64,000 bases of DNA from Streptomyces sp. NBRC 110035. GTDB taxonomy: Bacteria; Actinomycetota; Actinomycetes; Streptomycetales; Streptomycetaceae. Positions 56,157-64,000 of the stretch are shown piece by piece. A program made the translations under genes and the position numbers. The notes under the pieces are model-generated. The model was not told the origin of the DNA. It worked only from the letters and a program-made list of their open reading frames with translations, and made no database searches. Location of the stretch: positions 124,001 to 188,000 of the forward strand of contig NZ_BBNN01000025.1 of assembly GCF_000829695.1 (NCBI RefSeq), read 5' to 3'. Every line of letters begins with the position of its first letter. The stretch's first letter is position 1.

Positions 56157-57931
56157 GACAGGGCCTCCCGGACCTGGGAGACCGTGAGCCAGTGCTGCGG
56201 GGCCAGGATCTTCGCCACCTGCGGGGCGAAGGACGGTGACGCGACGACCACCTCGGCCGCCGGACCGTCGGCGATGACCTCGCCCTCGGCGAGGAGAACG
56301 ACCCGGTGGGCGAGTTCCGCCGCCAGTTCCACGTCGTGCGTGGCCAGGACGATCGCGTGTCCCTCGGCGGCCAGCCCGCGCAGGACGGTCACCAGGCGGG
56401 CCTTCGCCGCGTAGTCCAGGCCGCGGGTCGGCTCGTCGAGGAGGAGCAGCGGCGGACGGGCGGTGACGACGACCGCCAGCGCGAGGGTCAGGCGCTGGCC
56501 CTCGGACAGGTCGCGCGGGTGGCTGTCGTCCGCGACGCCGGGAAGCAGCTGCGACAGCAGGGCGCGGCAGGTGCCCGGCTCCGCCTCCGCGTCCCGGTCG
56601 GCGGCGGCGCACTCCGCGGCGACCGTGTCCGCGTACAGCAGGTCCCGCGGCTCCTGCGGGACGAGCCCCACCCGGCGCACCAGGTCGCGGGGGCGGGTGC
56701 GGTGCGGCACGGCGTCACCGGTGCGGACCGAACCGGCGGACGGTTCCACGAGCCCGACCAGCGCGCCGAGCAGCGTGGACTTGCCGGCCCCGTTGCGCCC
56801 CATGAGCGCGATCGTCTCGCCGGGGGCGACCGTCAGGTCGACGTGGCGCAGCGCCCGGACACTGCCGCGAAGGACGGCCAGGGCACGGACCTCGGCCACG
56901 TGGGCGGGGGCGGGAGAGGAGGGGGCGGGGGAGCCCGTGGCTGCGGTCCCCGACCGCTTGCGGGTCAACAGGGAGAGAGGGCTCTTGCGGGTGGCGGAGG
57001 GGGCGGTGGTGGAGGCGGAGGCGGTGGGGAGGAGGGCTGCCGCGGATTTCCGCGCGGGAGCTGCTGTCGCTGCCGTCGCGGGTACGGCCCTCGCCCCCTT
57101 CGCCTCCTCCTCCGCCTCCGTGAGGCGCTCGCGCAGGGGGGCCGCGCGGCGTCGGGCGTCGCGTACGGTCAGCGGGAGCGGGGACCAGCCGGCGAGCCGG
57201 CCCAGGGCCACCACCGGCGGGAACACCGGCGACACCGCCATCACCTCCGCCGGGGTGCCGAGCAGCGGGGGCTCGCCCGGTCCCGGCAGCAGCACGACCC
57301 GGTCGGCGTACTGGACGACGCGTTCCAGGCGGTGCTCGGCCATGAGGACGGTGGTGCCGAGATCGTGGACCAGACGCTGGAGCACCGCGAGGACCTCCTC
57401 GGCCGCCGCCGGGTCCAGCGCGGACGTCGGCTCGTCGAGGACCAGCACCCGGGGGTGCGGGGTGAGGACCGAGCCGATGGCGACGCGCTGCTGCTGGCCG
57501 CCGGAGAGCGTGGAGACGGGGCGGTCGCGCAGGTCGGCCAGGCCCAGCAGGTCCAGCGTCTCCTCGACGCGCCGGCGCATCACATCCGGGGGCAGACCCA
57601 ACGACTCCATGCCGTAGGCGAGTTCGTCCTCGACCAGGTCCGTCACGAAGTGCGACAGCGGGTCCTGGCCCACCGTCCCCACCACGTCGGCCAGTTCGCG
57701 CGGCTTGTGCGTACGGGTGTCGCGGCCGGCCACCGTGACCCTGCCGCGCAGGGTGCCGCCCGTGAAGTGCGGGACGAGGCCGCCGACCGCGCCCAGCACC
57801 GTGGACTTGCCGACCCCGGACGGCCCGGCGAGCAGCACGAGTTCGCCCTCCGGGACCTTGAAGTCGACACCCCGTACGGAGGGTTCGGGGGAACCGTCGT
57901 ACGTCACGGAGACGTTCTCGAAGCGGATCAC
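56153..57931 (-). CDS. ECF transporter ATPase, two fused domains (592 aa)
   Basis: GTG 57931 overlaps the T-component stop. Two complete ABC domains are present: GPSGVGKST near 36-44, LSGGQQQRV and LVLDEPTSALD; then GRNGAGKST near 370, LSEGQRLTL and LLLDEPTRGLD. The linker between them is Ala/Ser/Pro-rich. This equals EcfA1 plus EcfA2 fused. It drives the S and T components. Confidence 0.9.
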   Translation of the reverse strand: MIRFENVSVTYDGSPEPSVRGVDFKVPEGELVLLAGPSGVGKSTVLGAVGGLVPHFTGGTLRGRVTVAGRDTRTHKPRELADVVGTVGQDPLSHFVTDLVEDELAYGMESLGLPPDVMRRRVEETLDLLGLADLRDRPVSTLSGGQQQRVAIGSVLTPHPRVLVLDEPTSALDPAAAEEVLAVLQRLVHDLGTTVLMAEHRLERVVQYADRVVLLPGPGEPPLLGTPAEVMAVSPVFPPVVALGRLAGWSPLPLTVRDARRRAAPLRERLTEAEEEAKGARAVPATAATAAPARKSAAALLPTASASTTAPSATRKSPLSLLTRKRSGTAATGSPAPSSPAPAHVAEVRALAVLRGSVRALRHVDLTVAPGETIALMGRNGAGKSTLLGALVGLVEPSAGSVRTGDAVPHRTRPRDLVRRVGLVPQEPRDLLYADTVAAECAAADRDAEAEPGTCRALLSQLLPGVADDSHPRDLSEGQRLTLALAVVVTARPPLLLLDEPTRGLDYAAKARLVTVLRGLAAEGHAIVLATHDVELAAELAHRVVLLAEGEVIADGPAAEVVVASPSFAPQVAKILAPQHWLTVSQVREALS

Positions 57932-59070
57932 GACGGCTCCTTGCCGGTGGTGTCCTCGGGGGCGGGGGCGACGAAGGCGGGGAGCAGACCGATGAGCACG
58001 GCCGCCGCCGGCCACAGGGGCAGCGCGGGTGCGGCCAGCGGCACCACGCCGGGGTGCAGGGCCGCCGGGTCGCGTACGGCGGCGAGGGCCAGCAGCGCCG
58101 CGACCGCCGTGCCGCAGCCGGCGACCAGCCACGCGCGGGTGTCCCAGCGGTCCGGACGGTACCGGGTGCGCACGGAACGCCGGCCGCCCAGCCACAGCCC
58201 CGCGAGCGCGGCGGCCAGACCCGCGAGCAGCACGGGGACGCCGTACGCGGCGCCTTCGGCGGTGAGCAGCCCGTACGTACCCGCGCAGACGCCGAGCAGC
58301 CCGCCGAGGGTGAGGACGGCGGTGGTGCGCCGGACCCCGGCCGGGACCTGTGCCGTACGGCCGTAGCCGCGGGCGTCCATCGCGGCGGCGAGCGCGACCG
58401 AACGCTCCAAGGCACCCTCCAGCACCGGGAGTCCGACCTGGAGCAGCCCGCGGATCCCGCGGTCGGGACGCCCCCGCAGCCGGCGGGCGGCGCGCAGCCG
58501 CTGGACGTCCGTGATCAGACTCGGCGCGAAGGTCAGCGCCACGACCACGGCCACGCCCATCTCGTACAGCGCGCCGGGCAGGCACTTCAGCAGGCGGGAC
58601 GGGTTCGCGAGGGCGTTCGCGGCGCCGACGCAGAGGAGCAGCGTGGCCAGCTTCAGGCCGTCGTACACGGCGAACGCGAGCGCCTCGGCCGTGACCCGGC
58701 CGCCCAGGCGGATGCCCTGGGCCCAGTCGGGAAGCGGGACTTCGGGCAGATCGACGAGGACGTGCGTACCCGGGACGGGAGACCCGAGGGCGATCGCGAA
58801 GAGCAGCCGGATGACGATCACGGCCAGTGCCAGCCTGACGAACGCGCCGTACGAACGGGCCCAGGGGGCGTTCGGCCGGCGGACGGCCACGACGTACGCG
58901 GAGACCACGACCAGCAGGGCGAGCAGCAGCGGGTTGGTGGTGCGGGTCGCGGCGACCCCGAGGGCCAGCGCCCACAGCCACCACGCGCCGGGGTGCAGGG
59001 GGGTGCCCTGCCGGCGACGGGGGGCGGGGGCGGTGCGTTCCCGTGGCCGGCTGCCGCCGGGCTCAGCCAC
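57928..59070 (-). CDS. ECF transporter T component (CbiQ-like, 380 aa)
   Basis: GTG 59070 overlaps the upstream stop by 8 bases. Several hydrophobic segments flank the coupling motifs AARRLRGRPDRGIRG and AMDARGYGRTA, the two A-R-G elements that contact the ATPases. An extra C-terminal membrane region (LPLW...LLPAF) is present. It is part of the same operon. Confidence 0.88.
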   Translation of the reverse strand: MAEPGGSRPRERTAPAPRRRQGTPLHPGAWWLWALALGVAATRTTNPLLLALLVVVSAYVVAVRRPNAPWARSYGAFVRLALAVIVIRLLFAIALGSPVPGTHVLVDLPEVPLPDWAQGIRLGGRVTAEALAFAVYDGLKLATLLLCVGAANALANPSRLLKCLPGALYEMGVAVVVALTFAPSLITDVQRLRAARRLRGRPDRGIRGLLQVGLPVLEGALERSVALAAAMDARGYGRTAQVPAGVRRTTAVLTLGGLLGVCAGTYGLLTAEGAAYGVPVLLAGLAAALAGLWLGGRRSVRTRYRPDRWDTRAWLVAGCGTAVAALLALAAVRDPAALHPGVVPLAAPALPLWPAAAVLIGLLPAFVAPAPEDTTGKEPS

Positions 59071-59767
59071 GACGGCGTACCTGCAGGAAGGCCGCCGCTC
59101 CGAGCAGTGCCACCACGGCGATGCCGGCGACGAGACCGAGGGACGGACCACCGCCGTCCGCGGAGGCGGAGGAATCCGGGGAGTCCGGGGAACCGGTCTC
59201 CCCGGTCTCCCCGGTCCCGTTCCCGGTCCCGTTCCCGGCCTCCTTGCCGGTCGCCGGCCCGTCCGCCCCCGACACCTGCTCCCCGCACCCCCGCTGCGGG
59301 TATCCGGCGATGGCGCACAGCAGGGCGCCGGCGTCGTAGCGCAGGGGCTCGGCGACGGAGGCCAGGGCCTCGGCCGTACTGGCGTCCGGAGCGACGCGGG
59401 CGCAGGCGGTGCGGTTCGCGGGCGGGGTCTCGCCGGACGGGGCGTCACCGGCCGTACCGAAGTCGATGACGAGGGCCACCCGCTTGCTGCCCTCCTTCGC
59501 CGGGGTCTGCGCGCAGATGCCGGCGAAGTCGGCGGCGCCCCGGGGCTGCGCCGAGTCGCCGGACTCCTCGCTGACGGCGAAGCGGAAGCCCTGGACGTCG
59601 CCGTCGGCGGGGCGGGCGACGGACGGGCCCTGGGTGGCGTACGTCCAGGTGCCGCCGTCGAGGTCCCAGAACGACCAGTACCGGTAGCCGGCGGCCTGAG
59701 CCCGGCCCGCGCCCGCCGCCAGGAGCAGGAGCGCGGCCAGGAACAGGACGGCGGCCCGGCGGATCAC
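59063..59767 (-). CDS. Secreted SCO2322-type protein of the ECF operon (234 aa)
   Basis: GTG 59767 overlaps the upstream stop (GTGA). A signal peptide (VIRRAAVLFLAALLLLAAGA) is followed by an exported domain (YRYWSFWDLDGGTWTYATQG), a Gly/Thr/Ser linker and a C-terminal membrane helix (LGLVAGIAVVALLGAAAFL) plus RRR. It is anchored on the cell surface. The family is known in Streptomyces without a function; here it sits in a B12-controlled operon. Confidence 0.8.
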   Translation of the reverse strand: MIRRAAVLFLAALLLLAAGAGRAQAAGYRYWSFWDLDGGTWTYATQGPSVARPADGDVQGFRFAVSEESGDSAQPRGAADFAGICAQTPAKEGSKRVALVIDFGTAGDAPSGETPPANRTACARVAPDASTAEALASVAEPLRYDAGALLCAIAGYPQRGCGEQVSGADGPATGKEAGNGTGNGTGETGETGSPDSPDSSASADGGGPSLGLVAGIAVVALLGAAAFLQVRRRG

Positions 59768-61035
59768 GGCTGCTGCCTCTTCTTCCGGCCGTTCACCAGG
59801 AGGGCCACGACGGCACCGGCGACCAGGAGGGCCCCGAGGACCCACCAGAGGCCGGCCCCGAAGCCCGAGCCGTCCTTGTCCTGCTCGTCCTTCGCGTCCT
59901 TCTCACCCTGCGCGCCGGAGGTGTCGGCCGCCTGCGCGGCGGGCCCGGTGGCGGTCAGCTGCTTCACCAGGTCCGTGCCGCCGAAGGCGCGCGGGTCGGT
60001 GCCGGTGGCGTGGGCGGCGAAGATCAGCTGGGCGTAGGCGGCGGGACCGCTCCCGGCGGCCCAGTCGGCGGCGTTCTTCTCCAGCCAGGCCGCGGACTTC
60101 GCGGCCGGCCCGGTGGCGCCCTGCGCCGCGAGCGCGACCACCGCGTCGGCGGTGTTGCCGTGGTCCGGCTGGTCCTCGGCGCCGGGGAGCGCGGAGACGA
60201 GGTGGCCGTCCGCGGCGAGCGCGTCCGTGAGGTAGGCGGCACCGTTGGCGGCGGCCTGCTCGGGCGTCCGGGCCTTCTCGCACGCGGTGTCGTCCGCCTC
60301 GTCCGACGCCTTGTCCGCGCCGGGCTCGACCACGAGGCCCACGCCGAGGGAGCCGGCCACGCCCGCCGCGGTGGCGTCGGCGTTGGCGAACAGCTCGCCC
60401 TTCTTGTCCGGCTGGAAGGCGAAGGCGCCCGCGCCGTCGTCCTTGCCCGCGCCCTTGGTGTCGCAGGGTATGGCCAGCGTCAGCAGGGCGTCGTAGGGGG
60501 ACTTGCCGTTCTTGACCACCTCGGCCGGTTTCTCGTCCGCCGCGGCGAGCGCGCCGACGACGACGGATGTGGAGTTGGCGTCGCCGGCCCCGCCCGCCGT
60601 GTAGCCCCAGCCGCCGTCCTCGTTCTGCACGGACTTCAGCCAGTCGACGGCCTTGCCGGTGACGGCGTCGTGCCCGCCGATCGCGGCGAGGGCCTGCACG
60701 GCGGCGGCGGTCTGGTTGGTGTCGACCATGGTCCCGGCGTCGCACGCCGTGCCGGGGTCGGCGCGGAACGGGGCGAAGGAGCCGTCGGCGCACTGCTGCC
60801 CGACCAGCCAGTCCACGGCCGCCTTCGGCGGCTCGACGCCCACCGTGTCCTGGGCGAGCAGGGCCAGCGACTGGCGCCACACGCCGTCGTACTGCGGGTC
60901 GCCCTGTCCGTACAGGGCGGAGGGCAGGGCCTGCCGGGACGGCGAGGGGGACGGGGACGAGTCGGCGGAGGCCGGTGCGGCGGCGCCGATCACGGCGACG
61001 GCGGCCAGGGCCGCTGCGCTGCTGCGGACGTTCAT
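59764..61035 (-). CDS. Secreted alpha6/alpha6 (prenyltransferase/squalene-oxidase-repeat) protein (423 aa)
   Basis: GAGAGG lies upstream of ATG 61035. A signal peptide (MNVRSSAAALAAVAVIGAAA) is followed by repeats of the Q-x-x-D-G-S/G-W/F type (VGQQCADGSFAPF near 78-90, SVQNEDGGWGY near 140). It ends with a membrane helix and GRKKRQQP. Such alpha6/alpha6 folds also form transcobalamin. With the next gene and the ECF system it may bind B12 at the surface; that role is inference. Confidence 0.82.
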   Translation of the reverse strand: MNVRSSAAALAAVAVIGAAAPASADSSPSPSPSRQALPSALYGQGDPQYDGVWRQSLALLAQDTVGVEPPKAAVDWLVGQQCADGSFAPFRADPGTACDAGTMVDTNQTAAAVQALAAIGGHDAVTGKAVDWLKSVQNEDGGWGYTAGGAGDANSTSVVVGALAAADEKPAEVVKNGKSPYDALLTLAIPCDTKGAGKDDGAGAFAFQPDKKGELFANADATAAGVAGSLGVGLVVEPGADKASDEADDTACEKARTPEQAAANGAAYLTDALAADGHLVSALPGAEDQPDHGNTADAVVALAAQGATGPAAKSAAWLEKNAADWAAGSGPAAYAQLIFAAHATGTDPRAFGGTDLVKQLTATGPAAQAADTSGAQGEKDAKDEQDKDGSGFGAGLWWVLGALLVAGAVVALLVNGRKKRQQP

Positions 61036-61184
61036 GATCGGCGGGTGCCTCTCCCTGTGGGGGGAGCCGGGCAGCACGGGAACCCCGGCGGCTCGGCTCC
61101 GTATACCTCAACGGTGCCGCGCACCGGCGGACCGCCGGACGCGTGAGCCGGTCACGTCCGCCCGGGGCATTCCGGCTCGCCGCC

Positions 61185-61315
61185 TCTGCGGGCGGCTTAC
61201 GGTAGGGGTCTCCCCGGGTCGAGCGAAGTCGAGACGTGGGGAAGGGCCAGCGCCGGAATTGCACCGGCTTCCCCCGTACGGGTGTGATGACGACGTCGCC
61301 ACTGTACCCGCCCGT
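61185..61315 (-). ncRNA. Cobalamin riboswitch
   Basis: On the minus strand GGGGGAAGCCGGTGCAATTC (about 61279-61260), CGGCGCTGGCCC, and later GACCCGGGGAGACCCCTACC contain the B12-element core and box. It lies between the xylanase stop and the ECF operon start at 61035. Boundaries are approximate. Confidence 0.75.
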
Positions 61316-61392
61316 AGGAAAGCGGCCGGGGGTGGCCCGAAAGGGGTGGCCGAGGTCACCGGCGGTGTACGCGGCGGTGCGGGGAGGGGGTG

Positions 61393-62775
61393 TCAGGACG
61401 TGGTGCGGGCACCGACGTTCGGTGGTGTCGTGTTGCCGTTCGTCATGACGGTGAACCCGAAGCTGGTCGACGCCCCGGCCGCCAGCGAGCCGTTGCCGTT
61501 GGGCCGCATCGTCATCACGTTGCCGCTCCCGTCCCAGCCGGGTGAGCCGTTCCAGGTGGCCGAGACCTTCTGCGGGGACGCCACCGTGACGTTCACCGAC
61601 CAGTTGCTGATCGCCGAACTGCCCGCGGTGATGGTCCCCCTGCCGTTGAAGCGGTCACCCCACACCTCCGTCCTGCTGTAGACGGCGGTGCAGCCCGCGC
61701 CCGGGTTGCCGGGGTCACCGCCCCCGTCGTCGGAGCCGCCGAGGGCGCTCAGCACCGCGTGGTGGGCGGGCTTCTTGTTGTAGTTGTCGTCGAACAGCAG
61801 GGGTGTCCCGCTCGACCGCCACGAGTACTTGTCCGGGATGCCCCACACCGTGATGCCGGTGCACCGCGCCACCGCGAGGCAGGCCGTGACGACGTTGCCG
61901 TAGCTGGTGGCCTGGGACGGGCCCGAGCCCTCGATGTCCAGCTCGGTGATCTGCACGTCGACGCCCAGGCCGGCGAAGCGCTGGAGGTTGGCCCGGTAGT
62001 CGGACGGGACCGGGGAGGCGTTGTTGAAGTGCGACTGGAAGCCCACGCAGTCGATGGGCACGCCACGGGACGTGAAGTCGCGGACCATGGTGCAGACCGC
62101 GTTGCTCTTTGCGTTGATGCCGTCGGTGTTGTAGTCGTTGTAGCAGAGCTTGGCGTTCGGGTCGGCCGCGCGGGCCGTGCGGAAGGCCTCCTCGATGAAG
62201 CCGTTGCCGAGCCCGTCCTGGAAGGGCGAGCTGCGCCGGGCGCCGCTGTTTCCGTCCTGGAAGGCCTCGTTGACCACGTCCCAGGAGCGGATCTCGCCCC
62301 GGTAGCGCCCCATGACCTGGTTGATGTGGTTGTTCATCGCCGAGCGCAGGTCGGAGGTGCCGAGGCCGGAGACCCAGCCGGGCAGTGGGGAGTGCCACAC
62401 CAGGGTGTGCCCGCGGATCGCCATGCCCCGGCTCTGGGCGTGGTTCACGATGCGGTCGGCGTTGCCGAAGCTGAACGAGCCGCGGCTGGGCTCGAGCGCG
62501 TCCCACTTCATCTCGTTCTCGGCCGTCACCGGGTCGAACTCGGTGTTCAGCGTGTTGACGTACTGCGCCTCACCCAGGTGGTTCGCGGCGACCCCGGCAC
62601 CGAAGCAGCGGCCCTTCTCGGCCGCCGTCGCGCCCAGGGTGTCGGCGGCGTGCGCGGTGCTCTGGGGGAGCGCCACGAGCGCGGTCACGGTGAGCAGCGC
62701 GGTCGTGGCGACGGCCAGAGGGCCCCTGGCCGCCCCGGCTCTCGTCTTCCGGACTCCAAATTTGATCATGCGCAT
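61393..62775 (-). CDS. Secreted GH10 endo-xylanase with CBM2 (460 aa)
   Basis: AAAAGGAATG precedes ATG 62775. The signal peptide ends at AHA near 43. A GH10 catalytic domain spans about 45-345 with the acid/base Glu170 in WDVVNEAF and the nucleophile Glu278 in ITELDIEG. A Gly/Asp linker leads to a CBM2 carbohydrate-binding domain (about 358-460: WGDRFNGRGTITAGSSAISN, then WSVNVTVASPQKVSATWNGS). It degrades xylan. Confidence 0.92.
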   Translation of the reverse strand: MRMIKFGVRKTRAGAARGPLAVATTALLTVTALVALPQSTAHAADTLGATAAEKGRCFGAGVAANHLGEAQYVNTLNTEFDPVTAENEMKWDALEPSRGSFSFGNADRIVNHAQSRGMAIRGHTLVWHSPLPGWVSGLGTSDLRSAMNNHINQVMGRYRGEIRSWDVVNEAFQDGNSGARRSSPFQDGLGNGFIEEAFRTARAADPNAKLCYNDYNTDGINAKSNAVCTMVRDFTSRGVPIDCVGFQSHFNNASPVPSDYRANLQRFAGLGVDVQITELDIEGSGPSQATSYGNVVTACLAVARCTGITVWGIPDKYSWRSSGTPLLFDDNYNKKPAHHAVLSALGGSDDGGGDPGNPGAGCTAVYSRTEVWGDRFNGRGTITAGSSAISNWSVNVTVASPQKVSATWNGSPGWDGSGNVMTMRPNGNGSLAAGASTSFGFTVMTNGNTTPPNVGARTTS

Positions 62776-63037
62776 GTCATTCCTTTTCCGGTGGGGGGCC
62801 GTAGTGGTGCGGATGTACGGATATATGGGTGTGCGGATGCGCCTCTGCTGCCGTGCTGGCTCCGCGCGCACAGGGGCCGAAGTCCGCATCGGGTGGTCGA
62901 ATGTTCGGAATGAATTCCGAATGGCAGTGCAGGCGATAGGGGTGAGCGGAGGGCCGGTCAACCGTCTGTGTGCAACTGGAGTGCGTATGACCGAAGGCTG
63001 ACAGGTGCTGGATGGAAGTTGAGTACGTCGACCCGGT

Positions 63038-63052
63038 GTCGAAAGTTTCGAC
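63038..63052. promoter_or_regulatory. GTCGAAAGTTTCGAC palindrome upstream of the xylanase gene
   Basis: A perfect 7+1+7 palindrome, about 263 bases upstream of the xylanase start and just after the TetR stop. CGAAA-N-TTTCG elements have been described near Streptomyces xylanase genes, so this is probably the xylan-responsive operator. Confidence 0.6.
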
Positions 63053-63056
63053 TCCT

Positions 63057-63773
63057 TCAGTCGGAATCCTTCGCTGCCGTCAGGTCGATCAGGCGGCACA
63101 CCGTCTCTATGTCGATCCCGACCTGGGCGATGGAGGCCCGCCCGGACAACCAGGTGATGAGCGCCGAGTGCCAGGTGTGCTCGATGACGCGGACCGTCGA
63201 GAGCTGTTCCGGCGTGGGGTCCGCCAGACCCATGGCGTCCAGGATGATCATCGTCGTCTGGCGGGAGACCTGGTCGACCTCCGGGCTCACGCTCCGGTCC
63301 GCGAACGTCAGGGCGCGCACCATCGCGTCGGCCAGCTGCGGCTCGCGCTGGAGCGCGCGAAAGGCCCGCATCAGGGTCTCGGTCACCCGTTCGGCCGCCG
63401 TCTCGCCCGTCGGCGGCCTCTTCCGCAGGGTGCCGTGCATGTGCTCCAGCTGGTCCTGCATCGTGGCCACCAGCAGGTGGATCTTGGACGGGAAGTACCG
63501 GTACAGCGTGCCCAGTGCCACCTGCGAGGACTCCGCGACCTCGCGCATCTGTACCGCGTCGAAACCGCCCCGGCCGGCCAGCTGGGCGCTCGCGCGCAGG
63601 ATGCGGCGCCTGCGCGCCTCCTGCTGCTCGGTCAGGGGGGAGGCAGGGGGGGTTCGGGTGGTGCCGGCTTCCATCTTCGCCGCCTTGTTCGCCTTGTTCG
63701 CCTTGTGGGTCCTGGCCGGTTCATCCGGCTCCGCCGCCCCGGCCGCCTTGCCCCTGAGGGCTTCCGCGGGCAT
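63057..63773 (-). CDS. TetR-family regulator, KstR-like (238 aa)
   Basis: ATG 63773 is the longest start; ATG 63674 is an alternative that removes the Lys/Ala-rich lead. The HTH (about 55-100: RRRRILRASAQLAGRGGFDA, VQMREVAESSQVALGTLYRY, FPSKIHLLVATM) resembles KstR, the cholesterol-catabolism repressor, as does the C-terminal ligand domain. A matching KstR box lies in the upstream promoter region. Confidence 0.8.
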   Translation of the reverse strand: MPAEALRGKAAGAAEPDEPARTHKANKANKAAKMEAGTTRTPPASPLTEQQEARRRRILRASAQLAGRGGFDAVQMREVAESSQVALGTLYRYFPSKIHLLVATMQDQLEHMHGTLRKRPPTGETAAERVTETLMRAFRALQREPQLADAMVRALTFADRSVSPEVDQVSRQTTMIILDAMGLADPTPEQLSTVRVIEHTWHSALITWLSGRASIAQVGIDIETVCRLIDLTAAKDSD

Positions 63774-63912
63774 GGGCCCCGTTCCGTGACCGTCGGTGAG
63801 GGTTGGTGATCGGACAGCATGGCACGCATCCCGCCGTGGCGTGAATCACCTGATCCACTGCTCGCCGCGTCCTTACCTGCCGGTAGATTCGAAGCCTCCG
63901 AACGATCAACTC

Positions 63913-63948
63913 TATAACTTGTTCTAGGTTGGCGTCCCGGCGTACAGT
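63913..63948 (+). promoter_or_regulatory. KstR box overlapping a + strand promoter
   Basis: TATAACTTGTTCTA (63913-63926) fits the KstR consensus TnnAACnnGTTnnA completely. It overlaps TTGTTC (63919-63924), a -35 element 18 bases before TACAGT (63943-63948), which would serve the + strand gene at 63981. So repression of the divergent gene by the adjacent regulator is likely. Confidence 0.7.
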
Positions 63949-63980
63949 CGCGGGACCGTGCAGGGAGAAGGGGGCCCAGG

Positions 63981-64000
63981 GTGACCGCTGAGGCCAGTCA
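63981..64000 (+). CDS. Start of a + strand gene cut by the window
   Basis: GTG 63981 follows GGGAGAAGGGG and a good promoter; only six codons (VTAEAS) are visible. KstR-controlled neighbours are often acyl-CoA dehydrogenases, but the product cannot be told. Confidence 0.4.

Overview
The window is high-GC actinobacterial DNA, almost certainly Streptomyces: WhiB and Lsr2 proteins, GTG/TTG starts, GT87-PAP2 and ECF-transporter families typical of that genus. It joins two regions.

Bases 1 to about 38,823 are the right part of an integrated temperate phage. Almost all its genes lie on the minus strand, many joined by 4-base GTGA/ATGA stop-start overlaps. From right to left: a + strand tyrosine integrase beside attR, which is the duplicated 3' half of a tRNA-Val(UAC) gene; a divergent switch region with a + strand XRE repressor and two minus-strand HTH proteins; a phage ECF-type sigma factor; recombination/replication genes (AAA_24/Sak4-like ATPase, UvrD-like helicase interrupted in its P-loop by a 343-residue intein, initiator with internal iterons, DnaC-like loader, SSB); two WhiB-like proteins, one continuous with an Lsr2-like C-terminal domain; many small zinc-ribbon and HTH proteins; a + strand HTH/DUF6221 cassette; a membrane-protein block containing a DUF2637 protein, like the spread genes of Streptomyces conjugative elements; then the packaging and capsid genes (TerS, TerL, portal, minor capsid protein, scaffold, major capsid protein) and four or five structural proteins running off the left edge. 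Tape measure, lysis genes and attL with the intact tRNA are outside the window.

Bases 38,824 to 64,000 are host chromosome: DUF2277, DedA, DoxX, a PhoD-type phosphatase, a secreted HNH nuclease, a TMEM165/GDT1 transporter behind a yybP-ykoY manganese riboswitch, a HAD phosphatase, a peptidoglycan-binding protein, a DHA2 drug transporter with a C-terminal winged-helix domain, an FHA protein, a GT87-PAP2 fusion, a lytic transglycosylase, a B12-riboswitch-controlled ECF transporter operon with two secreted partner proteins, a GH10 xylanase with CBM2, and a KstR-like TetR regulator with a KstR box in the adjacent divergent promoter.

Most likely new biology: the lambda O-like replication module with an origin-like iteron array inside the initiator gene, the class 3 intein in the helicase P-loop, the WhiB-Lsr2 continuous frame, the phage sigma factor, and several phased or clustered DNA repeats. 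Two small genes in the phage and one chromosomal gene (DUF1992) carry an in-frame stop or a frameshift.
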